Below are positions 1 through 7,205 of a stretch of 12,345 nt of DNA, piece after piece (the first letter of the stretch is position 1; each line of letters begins with the position of its first letter). A program made the translations under genes and the position numbers. The DNA is from Verrucomicrobiota bacterium (lineage in GTDB: Bacteria > Verrucomicrobiota > Verrucomicrobiia > Chthoniobacterales > JAFAMB01). Where the stretch lies: assembly GCA_019241095.1 (NCBI GenBank), contig JAFAXJ010000170.1, forward strand, positions 1 through 12,345, in the 5' to 3' direction. A model generated the notes under the pieces. The model saw only the letters and a program-made list of their open reading frames with translations, made no database searches and had not been told where the DNA came from.

Positions 1-1053
1 CAGATCCTGCTTAACCGGGCACTGGTTCAAGTACAGGAAGAGTCGGTTAACCTTTTGCAAAGCCAGTTAGATGATCAGCGCAGTAGATTCGAAGCTGGAA
101 CCGTCCCTCAGTTTAACGTCCTCCAGGCCGAAAGTTCTTTGCAGAACCAGATTCCACAACTGATTGCGGCGGAAAATAATTATCGCATTTCACAAGCAAC
201 CTTGGCACGAACTTTAGGGATACCGGCTGGCCGGCAATATGTGACCGACAATCCACTGCCTGTAATTGGGCAGCTGACTTTTACTCCCATTCAATATGAT
301 CTTGGAAGTGCTTTGGCCATGGCAAGATCCAATCGGCCGTTCTTAAAGGCCCAACGATCGAACATCCTCGCGAGTGTAGAGAATATCACCATCCAGGCAG
401 CAGGTTATCAGCCGGTGCTGAGCGCGGACGTCGGCTTGGAAGCGCGCAGTAACCCGCTCAGTAACAATCTTCGAGAAAGCCTCCAAGGCTGGTTTGCCGG
501 AGTTTCGGGATCTTGGAACATTTTTGACGGCCTGCTCACCTATGGACGGGTAAAACAGGCTAAAGCTTTACTGGAGCAATCGAAAGTAACTTATGACGAT
601 TCCGTCAGGCAGGTAGAACTCGAGGTATCGACGGCGGTTAGTAATCTTCGCCAAGCCCAGCAAACAGTCGATGCGGCACAAACCGGAGTTAACGTTTCCC
701 AGGAAGCACTCAGATTGGCTGACGAGCGCTTGGCTGCTGGTACCGGCACACAATTAGACGTTCTAAACGCTCAAACTCAGCTGACTACCTCTCGTTCTAA
801 TCTTGTCCAAGCCGAATTTTCGTACCTATCAGCAGTCGCCCAATATCGTCGAACTACAGCGACCGAGACGAAGTACAACGATCTTTTCGACGACCCTCTT
901 GGCCGTCCCTCCACTCTCACCGCCGGAGAAGCCAAGAAGGCCTATCATGCGAGGTCGAGCTCGCCACTGGATCCAAATTCCCCGGCTACTGCCAAATCAA
1001 AACGGATTTCCTTGACTCCACCGCAAGGCAAAGTCGATTTGAATACTGATTAA
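1..1053 (+). CDS. TolC-family outer membrane efflux protein, 5'-truncated by the window edge
   Basis: The frame is open from the first base and ends at a TAA at 1051-1053, so about 350 C-terminal residues are visible and the signal peptide and first helices lie outside the window. Seen: long heptad-like helices rich in Gln, Ala and Leu, with two copies of the outer-membrane-efflux (OEP) pattern. Each copy has an 'RFEAGTVPQFNVLQAES' or 'RLAAGTGTQLDVLNAQT' turn (around 70-140 and 725-780), followed by a 'Y..A.A...R' helix. TolC-family proteins form trimeric outer-membrane channels joined to periplasmic adaptors and inner-membrane pumps. After the second repeat there is a tail of about 60 residues rich in Pro, Ser and Lys, probably periplasmic and disordered. 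The adaptor and pump genes, if present, would be upstream. The substrate cannot be deduced. The family call is firm. Confidence 0.9.
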   Translation, partial: QILLNRALVQVQEESVNLLQSQLDDQRSRFEAGTVPQFNVLQAESSLQNQIPQLIAAENNYRISQATLARTLGIPAGRQYVTDNPLPVIGQLTFTPIQYDLGSALAMARSNRPFLKAQRSNILASVENITIQAAGYQPVLSADVGLEARSNPLSNNLRESLQGWFAGVSGSWNIFDGLLTYGRVKQAKALLEQSKVTYDDSVRQVELEVSTAVSNLRQAQQTVDAAQTGVNVSQEALRLADERLAAGTGTQLDVLNAQTQLTTSRSNLVQAEFSYLSAVAQYRRTTATETKYNDLFDDPLGRPSTLTAGEAKKAYHARSSSPLDPNSPATAKSKRISLTPPQGKVDLNTD

Positions 1054-1114
1054 TATACCGACGGTTCAATTCTCTGCTCTGACCACATTAGGGATAGTTG
1101 CGCATCAGTTCACC

Positions 1115-1711
1115 TTGCGTGCGCCACGATTGAATGTTGCAGCGAGCCGTGCGCAGGCTCTGAGTCAGCTTCGATCTTTGCATACCGAGGTTGTGAAAAG
1201 CTTTGGTGAAAAAAAATACTGCATTGCACAACAAGTCCATGGTTGTTCCATCGCTGAGGTGAGTGTCAATTCTGCCGCGTGCGTCCCTGAGGTTGATGGA
1301 CTAATTACAATAGATCCAAAGGTACTCTTAGGGATCTATGTCGCTGACTGCTGTGCTATCTATCTGGTCGACCGCAGGAACCGCGCAATTGGGCTCCTGC
1401 ATTCCGGAAAGAAAGGTACTGAGCTGCATATCGCCGAATTAGCGCTCATCAAGATGAGCGCACTTTACTCTACCAATCCGCAAGATGTTGTTGCTCAACT
1501 CAGTCCCTGTATTCGGCCACCGTTCTATGAAGTTGATTTTGCTGCCGCCATTCGGGGGCAATTACGTGAGGCCGGTGTTAGCGAGATTCATGATTGCGGA
1601 GAGAACACCGGGAGCGACTTACAAAAGTACTATTCGTACCGAATCGAAAAAGGCAAAACGGGACGAATGTGCGCCTTGCTGAGTCTGAATCGGTTTGAAG
1701 TTGAGCAATAG
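1115..1711 (+). CDS. pgeF: PgeF/YfiH-family polyphenol-oxidase-like protein (multicopper oxidase fold, DUF152)
   Basis: Family hallmarks are visible, numbered from the TTG at 1115: QVHG at 40-43, EVDGLI at 59-64, ADC at 77-79, a LHSGKKGT loop at 95-102, YEV at 138-140 and YYSYR...GRM near the C-terminus. The three metal or catalytic side chains of the family (His42, Cys79, His96) are present. Members oxidise phenolics or act on purine nucleosides, and PgeF is linked to peptidoglycan editing in E. coli; the substrate here is unknown. TTG 1115 is the first canonical start, but homology appears to begin earlier: bases 1058-1114 read in frame as PTVQFSALTTLGIVAHQFT, matching the family's N-terminal 'GV.H.FT.R' strand. 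The upstream frame to the stop at 1040 has no ATG, GTG or TTG, only CTG 1046 or ATT 1049, both overlapping the tolC stop. The W-R of the usual HAGWRG loop is replaced by K-K. The region between YEV and the next helix is shorter than in E. coli YfiH. Confidence 0.82.
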   Translation: MRAPRLNVAASRAQALSQLRSLHTEVVKSFGEKKYCIAQQVHGCSIAEVSVNSAACVPEVDGLITIDPKVLLGIYVADCCAIYLVDRRNRAIGLLHSGKKGTELHIAELALIKMSALYSTNPQDVVAQLSPCIRPPFYEVDFAAAIRGQLREAGVSEIHDCGENTGSDLQKYYSYRIEKGKTGRMCALLSLNRFEVEQ

Positions 1712-1791
1712 TTGTCAGTACAACGAGTCCCTTGTGAGCGCGGGTAAGAGTCCTAAGATAACTTGCAACAGCCTGTGATTATGCATTAACA

Positions 1792-1834
1792 GCCCAGCGC
1801 AAGGTTGGGCGGCTCCAAAGAATGCCCAATTTTT
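1792..1834 (+). promoter_or_regulatory. Leader with mutually exclusive hairpins upstream of mmsA (attenuator-like)
   Basis: Three segments compete. GCCCAGC at 1792-1798 pairs with GTTGGGC at 1804-1810 (7 bp including one G-T, loop of 5). Alternatively TTGGGC at 1805-1810 pairs with GCCCAA at 1824-1829 (6 bp, loop of 13), followed directly by TTTTT at 1830-1834. The second form resembles an intrinsic terminator and the first would prevent it. The element sits 30 bases before the mmsA start and about 80 bases after the pgeF stop. It may simply be the pgeF terminator with a chance partner. No riboswitch class is recognised, and the regulatory role is inferred from pairing alone. Confidence 0.4.
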
Positions 1835-1863
1835 AGCATATCCAAAGAAGAATTGTTACTGTT

Positions 1864-3426
1864 ATGCAGCCAGAACGCGAACAAATCTCACCCGCTATTG
1901 GGCGTGTTTGCCAAAGTGACGCGCACCGCATCGAACACTTCGTCAACGGCCAACGTTCTGCTGGTAATAGCACGCGCGAAATCAACGTTTTCAATCCTGC
2001 CACTGGTGAGGTGATTGCGCGTGCGGTGATGGCAACCCGAGCAGATGTTGGCGCGGCGGTAACGGCAGCTCGCGGCGCTTTTTACGAATGGAGCGCAATC
2101 CCGGCGATTAAACGCGCGCGGTTTTTATTCAAATTCAAAGAACTCCTGGATGAGCATCGTGATGAGCTTGCGGCGCTAATTACAGAGCAACACGGAAAAG
2201 TCTTTTCTGACGCGCAAGGCGAAGTTCAGCGCGGTATCGAAGTCGTTGAATTCGCTTGCGGTATTCCTCAGCTGCTCAAGGGTGATTACACTGAACAGAT
2301 TGGCAGCGGGATCGACAACTGGAGTTTGCGCCAGCCGCTTGGGGTAGTCGCGGGGATCACCCCATTCAATTTTCCGGTAATGGTGCCAATGTGGATGTAT
2401 CCGATAGCTATTGCATGCGGCAATACTTTCGTTCTCAAGCCGTCCGAGCGTGATCCCGGCCCATCGCTTCGCGTTGCTGAATTGCTGTGCGAGGCCGGTC
2501 TGCCGAACGGCGTTTTTAATGTAGTACAGGGCGACAAGGAAGCGGTAGACGCGCTGATCGAGCATCCTGACGTGGAGGCGTTGTCCTTTGTCGGCTCCAC
2601 ACCGATAGCCGAATATATCCATGCGGAAAGCGCACTTCGCGGTAAGCGCGTTCAGGCACTGGGCGGTGCGAAGAATCACCTTGTTGTGATGCCAGATGCT
2701 GACCTCGAAATAGTTTCTAGCGCCTTGATCGGCGCTGCTTACGGTTCCGCCGGTGAACGCTGTATGGCAATTTCGGTGGCGGTCGTCGTGGGCAATATAG
2801 GTAATGAGTTGGTGAAACGTCTCGCGCCCCGTGTTCGCGCCCTGAAGGTGACGAATGGAATGGATCCCGAAGCGGATATGGGACCGCTAGTTACAGCACA
2901 GCACAAAGCACGAGTGGAAGGCTATATCGAAGACGGCGTCCGGGAAGGGGCGCGACTCGTAGTCGATGGGCGTGGTGTTTCTGTTCCGAAGTACGAGCAA
3001 GGTTTTTTTCTAGGTGGAACACTGTTCGATGAGGTCACGCCGCAAATGAGGATCTATCGCGAGGAAATTTTCGGTCCGGTGCTTTGCGTAGTGCGGGTCC
3101 CAAATTTCAAAAGCGCCGTTGAATTAATCAATGCAAACAGTTTTGGCAACGGCGTTTCCTGTTATACAAACGATGGTTCAGTTGCGCAAGAGTTCGCGCA
3201 TAAGATTAAGATCGGTATGGTAGGTATTAATGTTCCGATTCCGGTGCCAATGGCATGGCATTCGTTCGGGGGCTGGAAGCGCTCTCTTTTCGGCGGCTAC
3301 CATGCATACGGTGAGGAAGGGGTACGGTTTTACACCCGTCACAAAAGCGTAATGCAACGCTGGTACGGCGGAAGCTCCGGAGGTACTGAAAAAGGCTCGC
3401 CATCTTTTAACATGCCAACGGTATAA
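1864..3426 (+). CDS. mmsA: CoA-acylating methylmalonate-semialdehyde dehydrogenase
   Basis: This is a 520-residue aldehyde dehydrogenase of the methylmalonate-semialdehyde (MmsA/IolA) subfamily. The family converts methylmalonate semialdehyde or malonate semialdehyde, NAD+ and CoA to propionyl-CoA or acetyl-CoA plus CO2 in valine, thymine and inositol breakdown. Seen: the N-terminal HFVNG strand (25-29), TPFNFP with oxyanion Asn169, [11 protein letters not shown] (242-252), the subfamily signature LGGAKNH (266-272), which lacks the general-base Glu of hydrolytic ALDHs, catalytic Cys300 in GSAGERCMA, and EEIFGPVL (400-407). The start is ATG 1864; the frame is closed by a TAG at 1834-1836, and a purine-rich AAAGAAG lies 13 bases upstream. 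About 24 residues precede the fold and a Gly/Ser-rich tail follows residue 500. No other valine- or inositol-degradation gene is in the window, so the physiological substrate is open. Confidence 0.93.
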   Translation: MQPEREQISPAIGRVCQSDAHRIEHFVNGQRSAGNSTREINVFNPATGEVIARAVMATRADVGAAVTAARGAFYEWSAIPAIKRARFLFKFKELLDEHRDELAALITEQHGKVFSDAQGEVQRGIEVVEFACGIPQLLKGDYTEQIGSGIDNWSLRQPLGVVAGITPFNFPVMVPMWMYPIAIACGNTFVLKPSERDPGPSLRVAELLCEAGLPNGVFNVVQGDKEAVDALIEHPDVEALSFVGSTPIAEYIHAESALRGKRVQALGGAKNHLVVMPDADLEIVSSALIGAAYGSAGERCMAISVAVVVGNIGNELVKRLAPRVRALKVTNGMDPEADMGPLVTAQHKARVEGYIEDGVREGARLVVDGRGVSVPKYEQGFFLGGTLFDEVTPQMRIYREEIFGPVLCVVRVPNFKSAVELINANSFGNGVSCYTNDGSVAQEFAHKIKIGMVGINVPIPVPMAWHSFGGWKRSLFGGYHAYGEEGVRFYTRHKSVMQRWYGGSSGGTEKGSPSFNMPTV

Positions 3427-3606
3427 TGTTCCCGAATTCATTGCGGATCGATGCTCAACGGGATATGTGCCAACACTTCCGATATTTTCTGTTGATGGTT
3501 TACGGTCTGCTCTTTGCATCGGCTGGCGAAAAATGGGCCGGTCGAGGGAGGCGTTGGCTCCATTTTATTCAGAGAGAATTTTAGAGGATGAGGAGAATGC
3601 GCAGGG

Positions 3607-4491
3607 ATGTCTGACGGCCTGATCGAGGGTTTTGCGCGTCGGCGCCTCCCCGGCTATGGGATCGAAGTAGACGCCCTGGTTGGCGGATCAGGTCCGCCTC
3701 TTCTTCTGCTGCATGGCTATCCCGAAACACGGCTCTGTTGGTCTGCGGTGGCGCCTCAACTGGCCGAAAACTTCACGGTGGTAGTACCGGACTTGCGTGG
3801 CTATGGCCGATCTGGCAAGCCCGTCGGCGACGCCGGTCATACCGCCTATTCTAAGCGCATTATGGCACGGGACCAGATTGCAACGATGGCCGCGCTTGGA
3901 TTCGAGCGTTTCCGCGTCGCCGGCCACGATCGGGGCGCTCGCGTAACTTATCGGCTTGCTCTCGATCACCCCTCCGCGGTCGAACGTATTGCGCTGATCG
4001 ATATCGTTCCTACAGACGACATGTGGGCAGTGATGAATGGAGAGATCGCTCTCAAAGCGTTCCACTGGACTTTCCAGATTCAGTCTGATGATTTTCCCGA
4101 ACGGCTGATCGGTGCGGATCCCGAGTTCTTCCTGAGATGGACATTGAACAAACAGGCACACCCCGGCTTTGAATTTCCACAAGAAAACTTGGCCGATTAC
4201 ATTGAATGCCTCCAGGATCCGGCCGCAATCCACGGATTTTGCGAGGACTACCGGGCAGGTTGGTTTGTTGACCGGGAGCTTGACCTGAACGATCGCGGCA
4301 AAAAGCGCATTGAATCGCCCGTCCTCGTTTTATGGGGCGATCGCGGGTTTGTCTCGACCCTGGATCCGTTAAGCAAATGGCGCGCCTGGGCAGAGAAGGT
4401 TCAGGGCCACGCGATTACAAGTGGACATTTCATCCCGGAAGAGGCAAGCGAGGAGGTTGTCGCTGCTCTCCAGAAGTTCATGCTACCTTGA
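3607..4491 (+). CDS. Alpha/beta hydrolase, fluoroacetate (haloacetate) dehalogenase-like
   Basis: A 294-residue cytoplasmic alpha/beta hydrolase with no signal peptide. It has LLLLHGYPET (oxyanion region, 32-41), PDLRGYGRS (61-69) and the nucleophile elbow GHDRGAR (106-112). The residues that define fluoroacetate dehalogenases (for example RPA1163 of Rhodopseudomonas palustris) all appear at matching spacing: nucleophile Asp108, carboxylate-binding Arg109 and Arg112, acid Asp132, the halide-pocket set His153, Trp154 and Tyr215, and base His274 in SGHFIPEE. Such enzymes hydrolyse haloacetates to glycolate; epoxide hydrolases of the same superfamily lack this Arg and His-Trp set. Whether fluoride is really released cannot be told from sequence. 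AGGAG at 3591-3595 lies 11 bases before ATG 3607, one of the better ribosome sites here. The gene stands alone between mmsA and a convergent DUF5069 gene, and by eye its codon use is more GC-rich than that of the right-hand genes. Confidence 0.85.
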   Translation: MSDGLIEGFARRRLPGYGIEVDALVGGSGPPLLLLHGYPETRLCWSAVAPQLAENFTVVVPDLRGYGRSGKPVGDAGHTAYSKRIMARDQIATMAALGFERFRVAGHDRGARVTYRLALDHPSAVERIALIDIVPTDDMWAVMNGEIALKAFHWTFQIQSDDFPERLIGADPEFFLRWTLNKQAHPGFEFPQENLADYIECLQDPAAIHGFCEDYRAGWFVDRELDLNDRGKKRIESPVLVLWGDRGFVSTLDPLSKWRAWAEKVQGHAITSGHFIPEEASEEVVAALQKFMLP

Positions 4492-4600
4492 AGCCAATGA
4501 GGTGCCCCTCGACGCTAAGTTAGCTTCGAATGAGAGCCCCCCGGCAAATGCGGGCGGAAACGGATGAAAACGAGCATCAGAGGCACTCCAGTCTGATTAT

Positions 4601-5050
4601 TCAGTTCGGGAAATGGTGCAGATCGTCCCGAAGCACGAGATCAAAGCGAGGCGTACTCTTCGGCCATTCTCGGAGGAATGGATAAACCTGCATCACGCGT
4701 TCCAGCGGAACGTATACCTCGGCATCTCCGAGTGTGCTGCCGACAAGTCGCTGGTTCACCCCGTTGACATCAGAAAGATCTGCACGCGCGTGAATCCACT
4801 CAACGACCTCTTCTTCCGTTGCACACAACGAGACGGCGGTTCGCAACTCCTCGAGCTTGATGTCGATTTCCAGCAGCGTAAGGCTCAACCCAGCCAATCC
4901 AGGAATGGTGCCGATAATTGAGTAGCCTCCAAGCTTGCCACCCGGTAACTCTGCCCTGAGCTTATCGATAGTTCGAGGTAGCATATATAAACCGAGCAGA
5001 GTGTCGTAAGGGCTTCTCGGCGGTTTTTTGGTCAAGTCCAAAGATTCCAT
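4601..5050 (-). CDS. DUF5069 domain-containing protein
   Basis: A 149-residue protein from ATG 5050, starting ESLDLTKKPPRSP and followed by a 'LGLYMLPRTIDKLRA' helix. This N-terminal pattern is typical of DUF5069, a family of unknown function frequent in Verrucomicrobiota. A GTG at 5122 would add 24 residues, but that extension lacks the family pattern, so the internal ATG was chosen; no clear ribosome site precedes either. The rest is a soluble alpha/beta protein with a conserved-looking GDAEVYVPLERV segment and an RFDLVLRDDLHHFP end; no signal peptide or membrane helix. It lies downstream of the dienelactone-hydrolase-like gene on the same strand, 107 bases away, and converges with the alpha/beta hydrolase gene. 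Catalysis or ligand is unknown. Confidence 0.85.
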   Translation of the reverse strand: MESLDLTKKPPRSPYDTLLGLYMLPRTIDKLRAELPGGKLGGYSIIGTIPGLAGLSLTLLEIDIKLEELRTAVSLCATEEEVVEWIHARADLSDVNGVNQRLVGSTLGDAEVYVPLERVMQVYPFLREWPKSTPRFDLVLRDDLHHFPN

Positions 5051-5099
5051 TGGTCGCGAATGTAAGTCTTTTTGTGATTCGAAAACAAAAAATGCAGAT

Positions 5100-5114
5100 C
5101 TTGATTGTATCAAG
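5100..5114. repeat. Short perfect inverted repeat in the DUF5069 upstream region
   Basis: CTTGAT and ATCAAG are 6-bp perfect inverted arms around a 3-base spacer. The site lies 50 bases upstream of the DUF5069 ATG and 43 bases past the end of the dienelactone-hydrolase-like gene. On the minus strand a T-rich run (TTTTTTGTTTT) begins a few bases beyond it. It could be a small operator or part of a weak terminator for the upstream gene. An arm this short can arise by chance. Confidence 0.25.
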
Positions 5115-5157
5115 CCGACCACCGGCGCGGTTGTGCCTTGCCGCTCTTTGGTTGGGC

Positions 5158-6045
5158 TTAACGAAGATTCTGATTTAGAAAATCCAGCGTGCGTTGCCAG
5201 GCTAATTTCGCAGCCGAATCGTCGTAACGGGGAGTTGTGTCGTTGTGGAAACCGTGGTTGACGCCCTGATAAATGTAAGCTGTGTAGCGCACGTGATTCG
5301 CCCTTAAGGCTTCCTCATACGCCGGCCATCCATCCGTGATACGGGAATCCAAGGATGCGTAATGTAAGAGCAGAGGCGCCCTGATCTTTGCAGCATCGCT
5401 AGCCGACGGCTGACGGCCATAAAACGGAATTGCGGCTGCCAGATCCGGAAGCTGGACCGCAAGCTTGTTTGCCATCGTTCCGCCAAAGCAGAAACCGACC
5501 ACGGCAATTTTGCCACTGCATTCAGGGCGCGACTTAAGCCATCCCGCTGAAGCCACAAAGTCCTCGAACATATTATTCTCGTCGACTTTGCGAAAAAGTT
5601 CGACCCCTTTCTCATCGCTGCCAGGATAACCCCCAACAGAGGTTAGGCCATCTGGAGCAAGCGCGAGGAAATTGCGAACCCCAAGTCGGCGCGCCACATC
5701 TTTAATGTAAGGGTTCAGGCCGCGGTTCTCATGAATAACCAGCACGCCGGGCAATTTCTCGCGCGTGTCCGCGGGCCGGACGTAATACCCGCGTATGCTG
5801 CCGTTACCTTGCGGCGACGAGACCATTACATCTTCGACCTGGATACGATTGTCATCGTCAGCGACTTGTGCGGCCAAAGCGTAATCCGGCCTGAGGCTCT
5901 CCCAAATCGCGGCAACCGTCAGTCCGCCGACAGCAAACTTTGCGGCGCTGTCCAGGAATTGGCGCCTGCTTATTTCGCCGTGAACATAGCGATCAAACAG
6001 ATTTAATAAATCTTGAGGAAAATCAGTCGCTCTTTTTCGTTCCAT
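5158..6045 (-). CDS. Tat-exported dienelactone hydrolase family protein
   Basis: A 295-residue alpha/beta hydrolase of the dienelactone hydrolase family. The N-terminus has a twin-arginine export motif, SRRQFL (26-31), followed by a moderately hydrophobic stretch (34-47) and an ALA/A-type cleavage site near residues 56-59, so a periplasmic location is likely. The mature part shows HENRGL (Glu106), nucleophile elbow GFCFGG (Cys186), Asp233 in SLDSRI and His264 in GVNHGFHN, which is the Cys-Asp-His triad of the family with its nearby Glu. Classical members open dienelactones in chlorocatechol degradation; exported paralogues like this one have unknown substrates. The start at ATG 6045 keeps the whole Tat region, and it has no strong ribosome site. 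A possible small ORF ends 19 bases upstream on the same strand, and DUF5069 follows downstream. The family call is secure, the exact substrate unknown. Confidence 0.9.
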   Translation of the reverse strand: MERKRATDFPQDLLNLFDRYVHGEISRRQFLDSAAKFAVGGLTVAAIWESLRPDYALAAQVADDDNRIQVEDVMVSSPQGNGSIRGYYVRPADTREKLPGVLVIHENRGLNPYIKDVARRLGVRNFLALAPDGLTSVGGYPGSDEKGVELFRKVDENNMFEDFVASAGWLKSRPECSGKIAVVGFCFGGTMANKLAVQLPDLAAAIPFYGRQPSASDAAKIRAPLLLHYASLDSRITDGWPAYEEALRANHVRYTAYIYQGVNHGFHNDTTPRYDDSAAKLAWQRTLDFLNQNLR

Positions 6046-6430
6046 TCTCGGGGACTTTCTGCCATCAAATATCGAAGATGTTGGGCGGAATTCCAGCCCA
6101 GTTGTTCAGCGGATTGCTGTCAGAATTGTGATCGATTGCATCCTGTTTTCGGTCGAGAATCATGAAAAGTCGGGAGGTGATGAGGAGCCTCGACACCTTC
6201 GCCAGCAAGCGGCAGATCGCGAGCAACCTGGATCTTCAGACTACTTCTTTTGCTTGCCACAAACGGGTGAGCCGATTACAAAGTCGTACTGGGCAGAAAT
6301 GAGGGGATCATCAGCTCTGACAAATTCCGGAAATCGCTTCCGCCACCGTCAATGAAAGCGGTGACGGTAGTCTCAGTGCATCGCGGCCCTGAGAGAGTGT
6401 AGCTTTGCCAGGATCACCCTAGGAACTGAC
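6046..6430. other. Intergenic gap with fragmentary protein-like frames
   Basis: This 385-base stretch between divergent genes holds no full-length gene I can defend. Besides the small ORF at 6065-6163 (-), the minus strand between about 6250 and 6411 reads protein-like in two neighbouring frames. The first gives GPRCTETTVTAFIDGGGSDF and the second RADDPLISAQYDFVIGSPV before a TAG, as if a single-base shift near 6325-6335 split one gene. Neither has a usable start. A plus-strand frame of 75 codons from 6128 has no family resemblance and is treated as a shadow. ACCGTCA 6345-6351 and TGACGGT 6362-6368 form a 7-bp hairpin without a T-run. Promoters for the two flanking divergent genes should lie here, but I cannot point to convincing boxes. 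Confidence 0.4.
6065..6163 (-). CDS. Possible 32-residue small protein upstream of the dienelactone hydrolase-like gene
   Basis: An ATG at 6163 on the minus strand opens a 32-codon frame ending at TGA (6065-6067), 19 bases before the dienelactone-hydrolase-like start. It reads MILDRKQDAIDHNSDS, then NPLNNWAGIPPNIFDI. The composition (acidic and Asn-rich, then a Trp/Pro-containing hydrophobic end) looks protein-like rather than random. The frame also stays open upstream, but there it is Leu/Arg-rich, as out-of-frame DNA often is. No Shine-Dalgarno sequence is visible. It is not assigned to any family. It could be a genuine micropeptide, the C-terminal remnant of a decayed gene, or chance. Confidence 0.3.
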   Translation of the reverse strand: MILDRKQDAIDHNSDSNPLNNWAGIPPNIFDI

Positions 6431-7174
6431 GTGCTGAATACAAACCGGTTAATCCCCAAGCGAAAATTCGAATCGTCCATCTTTGAATTGATGGACGATG
6501 AGGCGATTTCAATCGACACGCTTAAGGCCGATTTGAAAAATCTTCGAAGTTTGAATCGATATCTTGGTAGTTACTCCCTGGTTCGTTCTTTTCTCTATCG
6601 ATGGTTCGGTGATCGCTCACGTTTGAGAAGACAGACTCTGGTCACGATATTAGATCTGTGCACAGGCTATGGCGATATTCCTCGCCTCATCGCTGATTGG
6701 TTCAACTCCAGATCGATTGCTGTGAGTATCACGGCGATCGATGCTCAGCCTAAGACACTAGCCGTTGCCAAGGAACAGTCTGAATCATACCCTGAAATTG
6801 AATACATCCATTCCGACGTGTTTGGCTTCCTACAGGCAAAGGTGTTTGATTATGTATTTTGCTCGCTGGCCTTGCACCACTTCGCTGAATCGGATGCAGT
6901 CAGACTGCTGAAATTGGCAAAAAGCACAGCTCGGCGAGGCGTTCTTTTTGCCGATCTGGAGCGCACCGATCTCGCTATTCTGGGAGTGGACTTCATAACC
7001 GCAACGATTTTCCGGCAGCCGGTCACCCGGTTCGATGCTAGGCTGTCCATTCGGCGTGCATTTTCTTTCAGCGAAATGCGGCAGTTAGCCCAGGCTGCCG
7101 GGTGGCAGGCGTTCGGGCACGCGCGGTTCTTTGCCTGCCGCCAAGCAATCTGGCTCGAATCGAAAGGTCGATGA
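6431..7174 (+). CDS. Class I SAM-dependent methyltransferase
   Basis: A 247-residue soluble methyltransferase. SAM-binding motif I is ILDLCTGYGD (73-82), the acidic ribose-binding residue is Asp104 in TAIDAQ, an acidic motif is SDVFGF (128-133), and FDYVFCSLALHHF (139-151) is the family's post-motif strand and helix. The N-terminal FELMDDEAISIDTLKADLKNLRSLNRYLG resembles UbiE-like methyltransferases found next to polyketide or lipid genes; the acceptor here is unknown. The start is GTG 6431, with AGGA at 6421-6424, 6 bases upstream. The secreted CBM-like gene follows after 31 bases on the same strand, suggesting co-transcription. No polyketide synthase or oxidoreductase partner is visible in the window, so function cannot be narrowed. 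Confidence 0.85.
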   Translation: MLNTNRLIPKRKFESSIFELMDDEAISIDTLKADLKNLRSLNRYLGSYSLVRSFLYRWFGDRSRLRRQTLVTILDLCTGYGDIPRLIADWFNSRSIAVSITAIDAQPKTLAVAKEQSESYPEIEYIHSDVFGFLQAKVFDYVFCSLALHHFAESDAVRLLKLAKSTARRGVLFADLERTDLAILGVDFITATIFRQPVTRFDARLSIRRAFSFSEMRQLAQAAGWQAFGHARFFACRQAIWLESKGR

Positions 7175-7205
7175 GATTAAAATCTATAACGAAGAAGGGT
7201 GCCGT

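Noticed and set aside
1711..1724. Small inverted repeat GTTGT-CAGT-ACAAC just after the pgeF stop as a terminator
   Set aside because: Only 5 bp, AT-rich, and not followed by a T-run; the 1805-1834 hairpin is a better candidate.
2176..2679. 167-codon minus-strand frame inside mmsA
   Set aside because: It lies wholly antisense to a well-conserved dehydrogenase and shows no family resemblance.
3543..3570. Weak hairpin GGAG/CTCC followed by TTTTATT as an mmsA terminator
   Set aside because: The stem is only 4 bp with a 7-base loop; too weak to call.
3688..4233. 181-codon minus-strand frame inside the dehalogenase-like gene
   Set aside because: It is antisense to a gene with an intact catalytic set, and its composition is atypical for protein.
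3607..6045. A haloaromatic/haloacetate degradation cluster formed by the two hydrolases
   Set aside because: The genes are on opposite strands, one product is probably exported and the other cytoplasmic, and no dioxygenase, regulator or transporter is nearby.
6128..6355. 75-codon plus-strand frame as a gene
   Set aside because: No ribosome site or recognisable motif; it overlaps better-looking minus-strand frames and reads as low-quality sequence.
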